The position numbers were made by a program, and so were the translations under genes. Shown here one piece after another: positions 22,582 to 33,728 of a stretch of DNA of 64,000 nt; within the stretch, counting starts at the first letter, position 1; each line of letters opens with the position of its first letter. The notes under the pieces are model-generated. The model saw only the letters and a program-made list of their open reading frames with translations, did not search any database and was not told where the DNA came from. Source of the stretch: Asterias amurensis (taxonomy: Eukaryota > Echinodermata > Asteroidea > Forcipulatida > Asteriidae); assembly GCF_032118995.1 (NCBI RefSeq), contig NC_092650.1:24996001-25060000 (forward strand), in the 5' to 3' direction.

Positions 22582-23047
22582 TTAAAGGCAGTGGACACTA
22601 TTATATTATTTATGCTTGCCTTTGGTAACAACTCAAAAATATTGTTAGCGTAAAAACTTACTTGGTAACAACATAGAGAAAGGACATGGTAACAAGCAAT
22701 GTAGAGCTGTTGATAATGATAGTAATACTGTTAGTATAAAACATTGTGATAAATGGCTCGCTCTGAAGTAACGACTAAACGTAGTTGTGGAGAAAGAAGT
22801 AAAAGTAATTGTCCACGAATTTGGTTTCAAAACCTCATAATTAAATTTTGAGGGCCTGAAATCAAGCATCCGAAAGCACACAACTTTGTGTGACTTACAG
22901 AGATGTTTTTTCTTCCATTATTACCACGCAACTTCGACACCCAATTAAGTAAAAACTTTCAAGGGTTTGTGTTTGTATGCATATGTTGAGATACACCCAG
23001 TGATAAGACTGGTCTTTGACAATTACCAATAGTGTCCAGTGCCTTTG
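22582..23047 (+). mobile_element. Family A MITE, copy 7 (expanded)
   Basis: Forward copy from TTAAAGGCAGTGGACAC to TGTCCAGTGCCTTTGG. Longer than usual because of extra bases near both ends; the right TTAA is mutated. Confidence 0.85.
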
Positions 23048-23282
23048 GGGCCAACACCCAAAGCACCGCACCCCAAAGTGACCAAAACCTACCGTGTGAT
23101 ATATTATCCAGCGGATTGTGTTTGGTCAATGCTCTTGATTATATATATAAATTATTGTATTGTAAATAGTGAGAGTTGTAAATAAATGTAAATAATTTTG
23201 TTCATCAACAAAGTAGATTATATCGTTGCGGTACCCGCTGCCAAAACATAGGATTCGAACTGCCTCTAGCTACTGGGCAACC

Positions 23283-23485
23283 TCCACCTCGGTAGTCTAG
23301 TTGGTAAGACACTGCTCTAGAATTGTAAGGGTCATGGGTGCGAATCCCACCCAGGTAACATGCCTGTGATATTTTTTAACAGGACTCGGGAAAGTACTGA
23401 GTATACACTGCTAACACATCGGTGTATGGGTGAAGCCACAATTAATATTCTTTATTCCGGATGCAAATTTAACATCTATTATTAA
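23283..23485 (+). repeat. tRNA-derived SINE, family S1
   Basis: A box GGTAGTCTAGTTGG and B-box-like GGGTGCGAATCCC, then the complete S1 tail down to TTTATTCCGGATGCAAATTT. Preceded by the family's GAACTGCCTCTAGCTACTGG leader. Confidence 0.82.
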
Positions 23486-24019
23486 AAGTAGTGGTTGATG
23501 TATTTTGATTTGAGACTCTCTCAGTCTGTGTTAACCAAAACTATCAAAGGTTATATCCAGCTTTTGTTAATCTAAATTCCGGGATGATGTGACAGCTTCT
23601 GAATCTCTCATATTTTATAGTTCTACGAGTAGGTAAATCCGACATTGCTTGTTTTTAAATAGAGTACATAAGTTTTCAGCTCTGAAGAATTGGCCCCTAC
23701 TTGTTGTTCTCTTCTCAAATTAAAAAAAAGGGTAGTCATAGAATTATTCAGGTGATTTCTTTTCCAATTACATGCTTAAAATAGTTATAGCCTAATACTT
23801 GGACTGTAAATAACACAGTTTGCAGACTCTTTTTCACCGTTGCAATAAAACAGCCATCCATTTGTATTAGCCAGCAATGCATCTTGATCTTGGCGTCGTT
23901 TGGACACCCTATTTTGTTTTTAGACAGCCTGAAAACATAGACTCCCTTGAACTTGAAGACGCCCTGTATATTAAGCATGAAAATAGCTTGCTATTTTACA
24001 CATGTTTCTGTCAAAAATT

Positions 24020-24546
24020 TCAGGGCATATACATTGCTTGTGACTGGTATTAGCTGTTGTTTACTTAGCATAACAATTGAGTGGAATCTTAGCAGGTAAT
24101 CTGATTTTATTCAGCAAGGATTTTTTTACTTAAAGATGCTATGTCAGATTTTTGGCCCCAAACATTAAAAAATAGATTTTTTTGAGTGAATGGTGTTTCA
24201 GAGAGTATCACCCGCTCTAACGAAAACAAGTTAAACTTTTACTTTTAATGGTCAGGAACCATGACAAAAATTTAAAACGTTTCTTATAAAACACATAACA
24301 ATTGGTCACGTGATATATTGTTGGGATCCCGACAAAAACTAATTTTGAGCACTTTATTTCACTGCTACTAAAAATTGGCGGACTTTTTCGAGCAATGGCT
24401 CAAATGAAAGCTTGTAACTTTCTCGACCCCCATCAAAATACCTATTGAATTTTAAATCAAAATTTTTGGGTCAAATAGGCCAAAAATCTGACAAAGCATC
24501 TTTAAGCAAAATTTTGTGCTTAAGCAGCTCCATGAAATTGGGCCCT
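24020..24546. mobile_element. Family C MITE interrupted by family B
   Basis: The right end GCAGCTCCATGAAATTGGGC and inner motifs of family C flank a family B insertion. The left outer end has decayed. Confidence 0.7.
24130..24505. mobile_element. Family B MITE, copy 3
   Basis: TTAA-to-TTAA copy in reverse orientation to copy 1, inserted in family C. The host sequence without it reads TTTACTTAAGCAAAATT, with one TTAA. Confidence 0.88.
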
Positions 24547-26439
24547 GGTGTTAAAAGAAGCCACACCAACACTCAATTTTATATTATTTAGGATAGACAC
24601 TTTTTTGCTGGCAATCCTTTTCTCTATTATGTTATTTTTAGCTCTAGCCCTGTCACTGTTAATGATTGACACTCCTAATCCACAGTTGTTATACATTTGG
24701 TATAAAATGTTATACATTATTTGCACAATGTTATACATTGTTTTAGTTTGTATTACTCTTGCTTCACTCAAAAGGGTGGTTTTGTGACCTGGTTTTGTGA
24801 CCCTAATAGGATGGAAAGGGTATTATTTATAGTGTGTTATTTTGTAACCTAGAAAGTGTATTGATAATGTTATAAGTTCTGTGGTTTGTATAAAATTGTA
24901 AATTTATTAAGATATGATTTGTTAGACTCTTTTTCACCAACTCCAATTGGGTTCACCCAGGGGAACTGCAGGCAAATTTTCAAATCTAGTATTTTATGTA
25001 AAAAGAAATTTTAGTTTATTTTTTAAGGGGAGGTTTACCTTCAAAGGTAATCCCTCCTAAAATAAATGGCAGTACAAACTTGCTTGGTTATAAGTACAGC
25101 ATATTTCCAGAAAAATAGAGCCGCATTTTGAGAATCATTTAACTTATTCACTTTGGAGTATAGTAGTTAAATGGAAATCATATCAGTTTTTACAAATTTG
25201 ATTCCGAGGAAGTACATATCTTGCAGTTCATTTTTTAAGTAGTACTAACTAAACAAAATATAAAAGTATTCTCTCAGTGCTTTTAAGTTTTTGTTAAATA
25301 TAGTTGTTTTTCTGTAAATTGATGCTTATGAGAATGCATGCACTACATTTACTTTTTTATATCCTTTGGAAAACTGAAAATTTGATTGTGTTTTGGTACA
25401 TACAAATTTGTCCGCATATTTGACCATTTTTTCATTTTAGTTTAAATAACTATTTTTGATGTACAGTTTAAAGACTAGGACCGAATTGTGGTTGATTTGC
25501 CCTCAAAATAACAATTTTGTACAACTTTTTGTATTAGACCATGCAGGGAGGAAACAAGGTCCATGCTACAGATATTTGTCCTTGTACAAACCCACCCCCC
25601 CCCCCCCCCCCCCCGCTCGATGTTTTATACCCCAACTATAGTAGCAGTCCCAAATAGAAATGCATTTGCATTGAAATCAATGAACAAGGTCAACCAGTGT
25701 CTGTTCTGACTGTAATTGGTACTGACCCAACTGTAGTTGTGGGTGTGTACATGTGTAGCACTCTGTACGTACAATGTGTATGTATATTGTGTGAGTGTAC
25801 CATGTGTACATGTGTACGTATGTAAATAATACACTCGTTCTATTTAAAGGTTTCTATAACACTGTGTGGTGTTCATGGTTGTGCATTGTGACCTAAACCT
25901 CACCCTGTTCCTGCTATTACTACCTCCATGTTGTACCATTCCTCCACGGTTGTACTGGTACCCTGATAGTGTTTCAGAGTATTTCCTACGTTGTCTCATT
26001 TTACATGAGGTTGAGGTGTGTCTGATCATTTATACATGTAGCTCCATGGTCTGATTTTTGCTTTCTTATTTAAGTTGTGTGAGTATAGCTCTATGATATT
26101 TCATACAGTTGATGTTGTTAGTCGTGGATTTCTTCTATAAGCATAATATGGCTGTCATGAACTGTATACTATTACTGTTACTTTTTTGTAGGCATAAATA
26201 TTTATTACATTTATATAAAAACAATTATAGTTTACTTCCTGCTTTCGGTGCATTCTGTATGCAGGCTCTCTGTCTCATAGCCTTGTTCAAGTGGATGCTT
26301 TCACTATTCCTTTGCCCAGTTGGCGATATTTCTCCGCTCATGGAGTCTGTAAGGATACACAGTCCCGCAGTCTAGTCGCACACACCCATGTGCCGTCTCT
26401 CAGGACAATAGGCGTATGTGCATAGCATAGAGATACATG

Positions 26440-27347
26440 TATATTATATGAGAACTAGAGGGCGCACTGGCCTACATACGCTGTACGGGGCATGCGCGCA
26501 TGCGACCATTTTGTTTTATAACACACCTCTTGCTTGTTCTGTGTTCTGGTTGGCTGAAACACGGTCACGTGGGATGAACTAATATAGGCTATAGAAGAGT
26601 TTGCGGTAACACCATGTAATAACAATCTCTAAATGAGTTGGGGTGGTTCTGAAAAGAACCGTTGGGTTAACTCGACGTTTCGATCAGTATGCTCTGATCG
26701 TCTTCTGGAGAAACGTCGAGTTAACCCAACGGTTCTTTTCAGAACCACCCCAACTCATTTAGAGATTGTTATTACATGGTGTTACCGCAAACTCTTCTAT
26801 ATCTTATCTCCACCATGCAAAGTTTCAAATCCTACTTAATATAGGCTAGTGATGGCGCGCGTGTGTTTTGCAGAAATATAACCAGGTAACAGCGCCCTCT
26901 TTTGACTTGAACCGTGATCAAACTACAAAAATTCCTTTTTCTGTTTTTGTTTGACATTTTAAGCTGTGTTATAAAACACATATTGACTGGCATAGTTCGG
27001 TAACTAGTGTACGTCTATTCCCCCTCGGGCCTGTGAGTGACCAAAAGAGGTCGCTCTTCTGGTCACTCAAAGTCCCTCGTGGGAATAGACGTATACTAGT
27101 TACCTCGTTGCCAGTCAATATGTGTATAATAGTTGACAAAAGAGCACCAGCCGCACAGCATGTGTTCATGCAGCCATTTTGTAAGTTGACAAAACAGCAT
27201 CGCAGAGCTTTCAATAATCACAAACTCCAATGTGTACTTCATGTTCAACGCGTGTACAGTATGGCGCTTGTCTCCTTGCGGTCCCTTCGTGTTTGTGCAA
27301 ACAGCATTCCAGTGCGCCCACTAGTTCTTATATGTATATAACTCTAT
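26440..27347. mobile_element. Composite inverted-repeat region, left part (families F and G)
   Basis: It starts with a hAT-type end (GAACTAGAGGGCGCACTGG, 26451) and finishes with the mirror end (GTGCGCCCACTAGTTC... CTCTATGG, to 27347). Inside lies family G sequence (26517-27030), which recurs inverted at 28085-28390, and a hairpin at 26975-27125 with mirror pieces ACACATATTGACTGGC and GCCAGTCAATATGTGT. Confidence 0.65.
26581..26848. mobile_element. Perfect 91-bp-arm palindrome with 11-bp target duplication
   Basis: Arms 26591-26681 and 26710-26800 are exact reverse complements around a 28-base loop. AATATAGGCTA at 26581-26591 and 26838-26848 flanks the insertion and occurs once at the matching site of the second G copy. 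The loop region GATCAGTATGCTCTGATCG next to GAAACGTCGAG resembles sequence common in Penelope-like elements; that assignment is tentative. Confidence 0.85.
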
Positions 27348-27837
27348 GGCGCGTAGCCAACACACAAAGTACGGCAGCATGACAGCCTATCCTTCTTTTT
27401 TTTTTGTATTAAACAATACAACAGTTTTTTTAGTAACTGTTTGTCAAGGTTTATATTTAAAAAATAGTTTAAGTTGTTTGGGGGTTGACTCCGCCTACCC
27501 TTTTTGTGACGTCAATCGAGGCAGACTTTGCCTTGCATGCAAGTCCAAGTCAATGAGTTTGCACGTTTCAAAAAAGTTGTTTTCTTGCATTTTTCCGGCA
27601 GTGCTGACTAGTGTATTGCTGCTGGATGCAGCAAAACAACTAAAGATGGGGTATCTTTAAATTGTAACATAATAATTATCGGTTTGTATCTTTAATGACT
27701 TTGAGTTTTATTCGCCCCTTTTCGTCATAAAGTGTTCTTTACTTTTACAAAGGTTAAATGTTGTTACTCTGGAAAATTATATCATGTGTGTGGTGAAATT
27801 AAGAACTATTTCTTGAGAAAGATTTAAAGTCAACAGG

Positions 27838-28083
27838 GCCCAATTTCATAGAGCTGCTAAGCACAAAAATTTGCTTAGCATAACATTTCTTCCTTGATAA
27901 AATGAGGTTTACCAACCAAATTTAAATTTTAAGATTTTCAGGATAAGCAAACAAAAGCTGAACACTGGAGTAACAATCACTATGTAACAAATGGAAATTT
28001 GGCTGGTAATCCTGTTTTTATCGGGGAAGAAATTTCATGCTTAGCAAATTTTTGTGCTCAGCAGCTCTATGAAATTGGGCCCT
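27838..28083. mobile_element. Family C MITE, well preserved
   Basis: Near-perfect inverted ends GGGCCCAATTTCATAGAGCT and AGCTCTATGAAATTGGGCCC, with second-tier inverted pieces (TTGCTTAGCAT / CATGCTTAGCAA). The interior includes AACACTGGAGTAACAATCAC. Confidence 0.9.
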
Positions 28084-28084
28084 G

Positions 28085-28390
28085 GTCACAGGCCCGAGGG
28101 GGAATGGATGTACACTAGTTACCGAATTATACCAGTCAATATGTGTTTTATAACACAGCTCGGTCTTAAATGTCAAATAAGAACAGAAAAAGGAGTTTTG
28201 TAGTTGTTCACGGTTCAAGTCAAGAGAGGGCTCATGTTACCGCAGGCACTATATTCAAAGACTATTGCCTGCTCTGGTACTATTCCCGCAAAACACCCGT
28301 GCGCAATCACGGAGCCTATATTAGTTCATCCTACGAGCCCGTGTTTCAGCCAACAAGGATACAGAACGAGCAAGAGGTGTGTTAAAATAG
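28085..28390 (-). mobile_element. Family G element, inverted second copy
   Basis: The reverse complement follows 26517-27030 closely (ACACACCTCTTGCT, TTGGCTGAAACACGG, GACTTGAACCGTGA, CACATATTGACTGG, CCCTCGGGCCTGTG) but lacks the 26592-26837 palindrome insertion. Confidence 0.8.
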
Positions 28391-28893
28391 GAAGTACTGC
28401 CAACTGGAAAAGTTTGACAACTAGTAAAATTTTGTAAATGAAAAGATTACTAGTCCTGCTAACCAGTCACTGAAAAAGTTCAGAGAAAACTAAACCTCGG
28501 GGTTTCTTATATTTTTTAATCACAACACTCGCAGTGCTCATTCATTATTTGTTTTACCTCGGTAACAAATCGTGAAGTTTGATTGGTCGAGAACCAATCA
28601 CTTGCCATGTAACAAGTACGCATGTACCATGGCTGCACAGCGCAGCAGGTAACATGAGTGCTATTAATTGGTGTACATCAACTTGATCATTCCCACTGTT
28701 AGTCGATTTCCAGCACCTAGTACGAAACAGCCGCGGTTTCGAGGGAGCAGAGTAGAATGGTTTCTTATTTGAACAATGTTTACTAAACTATGCATACTCC
28801 GTTGTTATAATCTTTGAAGATGACAACAAAACTTTGAGAAGAGGAATAATCATGTTACCAACGTATAACAAAACAATTGCTGTACGCTGTGAT

Positions 28894-28996
28894 TTGGGGT
28901 CCATGGGTTTTGTACACCCTCGGGTGAAAATGGCACCCTCGGCTTCGCCTTGGGTGCCATTTTCCCCCTCGGGTGTACAAAACGACATGGACCCCG
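28894..28996. mobile_element. Palindromic hairpin element
   Basis: Arms GGTCCATGGGTTTTGTACAC then CCTCGGGTGAAAATGGCACC pair with their mirror across a short loop (TCGGCTTCGCCTT). The CCCTCGGG motif links it loosely to family G. Confidence 0.8.
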
Positions 28997-29297
28997 TAAC
29001 AGCTTGCAACAATTGTGCATTGTTGACCATGACCCAAAGGCTTTCTGATTGGAATGGTAGCAACTAATTAGACCAACCACCTTTGGACCTGTATCATTGC
29101 ATTGAAGAGTGGCATATCTTTATAACTTTAATTGTGGAAATAAACTGTGATAATCATCAGTTGGTACATGTTTAGACGAGGAGTGTACTCTACAATCATA
29201 GATAGAGGTCAGTTTATTTGTTCAGTAATTTGTTCCGCCCCCACTTAGGTCAATGATGATTTTCCTTTGATTTCTCTTTTTGTATTGTATCCTGCAG

Positions 29298-29403
29298 CAT
29301 TCTAAATTTGTGGCACTGTCGTCGACTGCGAGTAGATTTCGTCTAGGTACCTTCCTCACATCGACTCTTGTAGCTTCACGAGGTATCGCACTTTGGTCCA
29401 GTA
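29298..29403 (+). CDS. RMDN1: RMDN1 exon 2
   Basis: The acceptor is ATCCTGCAG. The exon reads HSKFVALSSTASRFRLGTFL and ends ASRGIALWSSS plus one base, then GTAAGC. That base and the first two of the next exon form AAT (Asn). The RGIALW stretch resembles the hydrophobic RGLLL segment after the presequence in vertebrate RMDN1. Confidence 0.75.
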
Positions 29404-29886
29404 GTAAGCCAGGTATGGACAACACTTATGGAGCCTTTGACTGGGCATATCTTTGGATGTTAATTTTTCTTGTTCACAATAGGCACAAAGTTGTGTATTA
29501 ACAGTTGTGTGTTAAATACACCATGTACAGTGAAGGGTTCTTTGTTGTCCAATGCTAATATTGTACATCAAACTCCTGCCGTCATTGTGTCCTTCCGGTT
29601 GTGGGGCCATAGCTCTGTCGCTGAGCCCCATATCAACATTGGGCCTTCTAAATTCCACCCTGCCTAGCAGACCAGAGGCCGATTTCACAAAACTTTACGC
29701 AACTGCATAAGTCCACTTGCGCAACGTTTATGGCGTAAGTTGCGCAACAGTGTTCCCTAGGGTGAAACTCTAGTCAGGACTTGGTCGCGCTAGGTCACTA
29801 ACTAATTTATAAATTCATATACCATGAATCCTTTTGCTTGTTAAGCACGTTGCAACAATTCCAGTGTCTAATTCCTCTCCTCTCAG

Positions 29887-30173
29887 ATACTGAAACCCCA
29901 AAACCAACCATGGCCGACAACACAGATGCCGCGATCATGGAAGAGTCGGACAAACTTTACAACGAGAACAAGCCACTGGAGCACTACGACTTCATTTCGA
30001 AGCACAAAGAGAGCAAGAATGTGGACGTACTCTGGAGACTATGTAGGGCGTGTAGAGACAAAGCTCAGATGACTGCCACATCAGCGGCTGATAAGAAGAC
30101 GCTGACCTATGAAGCCTTAGATATTTCCAAACGCTGTCTTGAAATCAACGAGCAGCACTTTGCTTCTCATAAG
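29887..30173 (+). CDS. RMDN1: RMDN1 exon 3
   Basis: The 287-nt exon after CCTCTCAG reads TETPKPTMADNTDAAIMEES, continues through LWRLCRACRDKAQ and YEALDISKRCLEINEQ, and ends FASHK|GTACAA. It matches the first helical repeats of the family. The internal ATG at 29910 is a possible alternative start. Confidence 0.93.
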
Positions 30174-30903
30174 GTACAATAACTATTCTTGGCGGAGGTG
30201 GAATTGTATTTTTGGTTGCAGGATGTTTAAAACCGTTTAAACAAAAAGTTGTTTAAAATCAGTTTCCTAACGGTTAAAGGCACAGGGGTCCTTTTTACAA
30301 AGATAGTTCAAGCTTAGAACTTGTCCTACATTTCTTTAGGAGTTATTGAAAACTTAAAGACACTAGACACTATTGGTATGTCAAAGACTAGTCTTCACAG
30401 TTGGTGTATATCAACATATGCATAAAATAACAAACCTGTGAAAGTTTGAGCTCAATCGCGCGTCAAAGTTTCGAGATATTAATGAAAGAAAAAACACCCT
30501 TGTCACACAAAGTTGTGTGCTTTCAGAAGCTTGATTTCGTGACCTCAAATTCTAAGTCTTGGAAAATTACTTCTTTCTCGAAAACTACGTCACTTCAGAG
30601 GGAGCTGTTTCTCACAATGTTTTATACTATCAACCTCTCATAATCAAGAAAGGTTTTATGATAATAATTATTTTGAGTAATTACCAATAGTGTCCACTGT
30701 CTTTAAGGCTAGTCCTAATTAAGAGATAAGATCAGTCTTAGATAAAAATCAGTCTTATTGGAGGTAAGATCAGTCCTATCTCGAGATAACATTTGCCCAA
30801 TGAGCTATGTTGGTTCGGGACAGACTTCTTTTTTTTTAATCAGATCATACTGCTACACTTATTATTGTTTATTTGCACTGCTTTGTTGTATCATTCTCCC
30901 CAG
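30174..30903. other. RMDN1 intron 3 with family A MITE
   Basis: Holds the reverse family A copy 8 (30354-30706, TTAAAGACACTAGACAC to GTCCACTGTCTTTAA) followed by family D sequence (30710-30795). Nothing else was seen. Confidence 0.8.
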
Positions 30904-30993
30904 TGGTTTGCTATCTGCATCAGTGAAGTCGGCGACTACGAAGGAATCAAGAAGAAGGTGGCAAATGCCTTCATCATCAGAGATCATTTCCTG
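30904..30993 (+). CDS. RMDN1: RMDN1 exon 4
   Basis: Thirty codons after TTCTCCCCAG read WFAICISEVGDYEGIKKKVA and end NAFIIRDHFL|GTAAGA. This closely matches WYAICLSDVGDYEGIKAKIANAYIIKEHF-type family sequence. A MITE with inverted ends begins 21 bp past the donor. Confidence 0.94.
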
Positions 30994-31014
30994 GTAAGAA
31001 AATTGTGACGGTCC

Positions 31015-31171
31015 CACTGCAGCGATAACGAGAACGATAACGATAACGACGCAAAGAGAACGCGTTCCATTGGCTGAATGAGCGTGTGCATATTGTGCGT
31101 GGAGCAGTTCAACCAATACAAATCGTCCTCTGTGCGTCGTGATTGTTATCGTTCTCGTTATCGCTGCAGTG
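31015..31171. mobile_element. MITE with inverted ends CACTGCAGCGATAACGAG
   Basis: Ends CACTGCAGCGATAACGAGAA and TTCTCGTTATCGCTGCAGTG are exact mirrors; inverted GTTATCG units extend them inward. Located 21 bp past the donor of RMDN1 exon 4. No clear target duplication. Confidence 0.85.
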
Positions 31172-31512
31172 TGACTCGGCCTTTACTCTCACTTCTTAAG
31201 ATCTTGGGTCAAAGGTTAACTCATGTAGCAATTATAGAAAGTTTTAGTGGCAAAGTTAAGCGACTTTTACAGTTCTGGGAGACTTTTTATATATTTGGTG
31301 TAAACTTGGTACTCTGTGGACATGTTTTTCCGCATAAATTATGCTGTCACTTTTAGATAAGTGTTATTTAATTCCATTCTATAACCCTAAAATGAAATAT
31401 TGGAACAATAGGGGCCATTCATAATTGTTATTGTTTCAAAGTTTCTTTGAAGAAAAATAAATAATTCAAAAATTTTTCAACGGTTATCTCTCTTTCGTGT
31501 TTTCATTTCCAG

Positions 31513-31568
31513 AAAGCAATTGAGCTCAACCCAGCTGACGCAACGTGTTACCATCTGATGGGTCTTTG
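31513..31568 (+). CDS. RMDN1: RMDN1 exon 5
   Basis: The 56-nt exon after TTTCCAG reads KAIELNPADATCYHLMGL plus two bases of Trp, then GTAAGT. It matches the family motif AIELNPKDAT...LMG. Confidence 0.93.
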
Positions 31569-31951
31569 GTAAGTCAAGAAACTAAGGCTGCATCTGAATC
31601 CAATGGCTACGTCTATGGCCTGTGGCTGCAATGACAATGCCAAAGAATAGGAGGTTTTCAGCAGTACAGCCATAGCCACTCAACCAATAATTCAGACACT
31701 CCACTTGGGTTGCATTTCAGTGACCCCAACCAGAAGTATAATAAGAATAATCAGAAGTTGTCATATAGCGCTTTATACACCATGTCTCAAAGGGCCTCCA
31801 ACATTATTACCCCTGATCACTGGTCCTTGTCATTTCTTAAACATCCTGTGCTGCCAAATGTTTGAGCATTGGTGGAGCGATTTCGCTAGTTTGGTTAGCT
31901 TTTGCAAGTTCTTGACAATTCATGAAACTTTTCCTCTTGGATTTTTTTTAG

Positions 31952-32039
31952 GTGTTTTACGTTTGCTGATATGGCCTGGTACCAAAGGAAGATTGCCACT
32001 GCAATATTTGGCACTCCACCAACCTCAACCTATGAAGAA
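31952..32039 (+). CDS. RMDN1: RMDN1 exon 6
   Basis: The 88-nt exon after ATTTTTTTTAG completes Trp and reads CFTFADMAWYQRKIATAIFG, then TPPTSTYEE|GTAAGT. DMAWYQRKIA and TPPxSTYE are RMDN hallmarks. Confidence 0.94.
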
Positions 32040-32129
32040 GTAAGTTTGTCGTCAAACTAACAGATCAATGAACTCCCGAACAATAACAGGGATGTCAATC
32101 ATTCTCCCTGGACAGTCTCCTGCGGCCAA

Positions 32130-32290
32130 TTTTACGAAAGGCTAGGATTAATCCTATCTCGAGTTAGTATGAGTAACTTGGCCTATCTTAGGATGGGTTC
32201 AATGGGTCCTACGTCTTCAGATAGAGAACTGAACTCGTCTTAAGTCCTAAGATTAATCCTACGTTTAGGGTTTGATGAAATCTACGGCTG
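32130..32290. repeat. Palindromic repeat, family D
   Basis: GGATTAATCCTATCTCGAGT with the mirror CCTAAGATTAATCCTACG in RMDN1 intron 6. Confidence 0.55.
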
Positions 32291-32511
32291 GCCTTACATT
32301 TTAAAGAAAAGGAGTGTCTCGTGTTTTGTGAAATGAAATTAAGAAACAGATTTCAAGGTGGGTTTTTTTAAGCTAAGCATTTTAACAGTTAAGCCTTCTA
32401 AATTTAATACATCAAAAAGATCAAAAATTTCACAATAAACTAGACAAGAATGATAAAATGCACAACAGGGCCAAATTTATCTTTCTGTTATTTCCTCCTA
32501 TTTCTCCACAG

Positions 32512-32542
32512 GCTCTGGGTTATTTCAAGAAAGCGGAAGAAA
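32512..32542 (+). CDS. RMDN1: RMDN1 exon 7 (31-nt small exon)
   Basis: The very short exon after TTTCTCCACAG reads ALGYFKKAEE plus one base, with donor GTGAGT. It matches ALGYFHRAEQ of the family, and its phase fits both neighbours. Confidence 0.9.
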
Positions 32543-32916
32543 GTGAGTTCTATTATTTTCTTAGGCCAGGATAAAAATAATTTAAACCAAAAATAAAGTT
32601 GCAATGTAAAGTATTTCAAAAAACATTCTCTTGAAATTCTACTTTTGTTTAGCTTCTCTTTAGTACAAGTTTAATGTGAAGTGCTTTGATCTTCTTAAAG
32701 CCATAAGATCATATGAAAACTTTATCACTCTCCAAAAAGAAGAAATGACATTGTGCGCACAAGTTTATAAAAGCACCACAAATATCAAAAAGTAAAAAAG
32801 GCAGATACAAATATTGCACAAAAAACAGAGCACAAGGATTTAAGAATAAAAACTGTACCCAGTTGGGCCATGTACAATGTATGTACAACAATATAAAAAT
32901 ATAAAGGTTATTGGCA

Positions 32917-33303
32917 TTAAAGGCAGTGGACACTAATGGTAATTACTCAAAATAACTACTAGCTAAAAAACCTTTCTTGGTGACAAGTAATGGGGAGGGG
33001 TTGATGGTATAAAACATTGTGAAAAACGGCTCCCCCTGAAGTGCCATAGTTTTCGAGAAAGAAGTAAATTTCCACGAATTTGATTTTGAGACCTCATATT
33101 TAGAACTTGAGGTCTTGAAATCAACCATCTAAACGCCCACAGCGTCGTGTGACAAGGGTGTTTTTTCTTTCATTTTTATCTCGCAAGTTCGATGACTGAT
33201 TGAGCTCAAATTTCCACAGGTTTGTTATTTTATGCATATGTTGAGATACACCAACTTTTAACGCTAGTCTGTGACAATAACCAATAGTGCACACTGCCTT
33301 TAA
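32917..33303 (+). mobile_element. Family A MITE, copy 9
   Basis: Full-length, TTAA to TTAA, forward, in RMDN1 intron 7. Confidence 0.9.
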
Positions 33304-33371
33304 TATGTTAATATTTTTAACCAGTACTCACTCTTAAGGTGCTGTATAAATAAGGGAATAAAAGGGTAGCA

Positions 33372-33470
33372 ATGAGTTCTTTAACGGCCGTTTAAAAGCG
33401 CCATGGTCGTTGGCTCGGGCCTTTTTCACACGGCAGCGACCCTGCAAGGTTTTAAACGGCTGTTAAAGAA
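33372..33470. mobile_element. Hairpin element GTTCTTTAACGGCCG
   Basis: GTTCTTTAACGGCCGTTTAA at the left and AAACGGCTGTTAAAGAAC at the right are inverted. Confidence 0.65.
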
Positions 33471-33619
33471 CAATTCACTGTTCTTTTATTCCCATTCATA
33501 AAAGAAAGAAACTCTGTAAAACTTATCCGTTTCCGACGTGTTTGAGCTCTGTATGTACAGCGTCCGTGTGTTACATTGTTATGACTGAGATCCCAGTTTC
33601 CAGATCTGTTAGTGAGCGC

Positions 33620-33728
33620 TGTAGTCTTGGTGCAAGACGTTCTCGTTTTCCTTTCACACACAGCGCGGCCAACTCACCGACAGCGCCCGCATCGCCCGTA
33701 ACAAGAAATGTCTTGCACCAAGACTAGC
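33620..33728. mobile_element. Hairpin element AGTCTTGGTGCAAGAC
   Basis: AGTCTTGGTGCAAGAC near 33621 and its exact mirror GTCTTGCACCAAGACT near 33708 bracket a GC-rich interior. A related half-site (GTCTTGTGCCAAGACT) occurs near 37539. Confidence 0.7.

Larger units (their letters stand above)
22091..29297. other. RMDN1 intron 1, repeat-filled
   Basis: This 7.2-kb intron contains family A (22582-23047), SINE S1 (23283-23485), family C with nested B (about 24020-24546), a poly-C run (about 25589-25612), the large inverted structures at 26440-28390, family C (27838-28083) and a hairpin element (28894-28996). No exon was recognised between 22091 and 29297. Confidence 0.6.
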
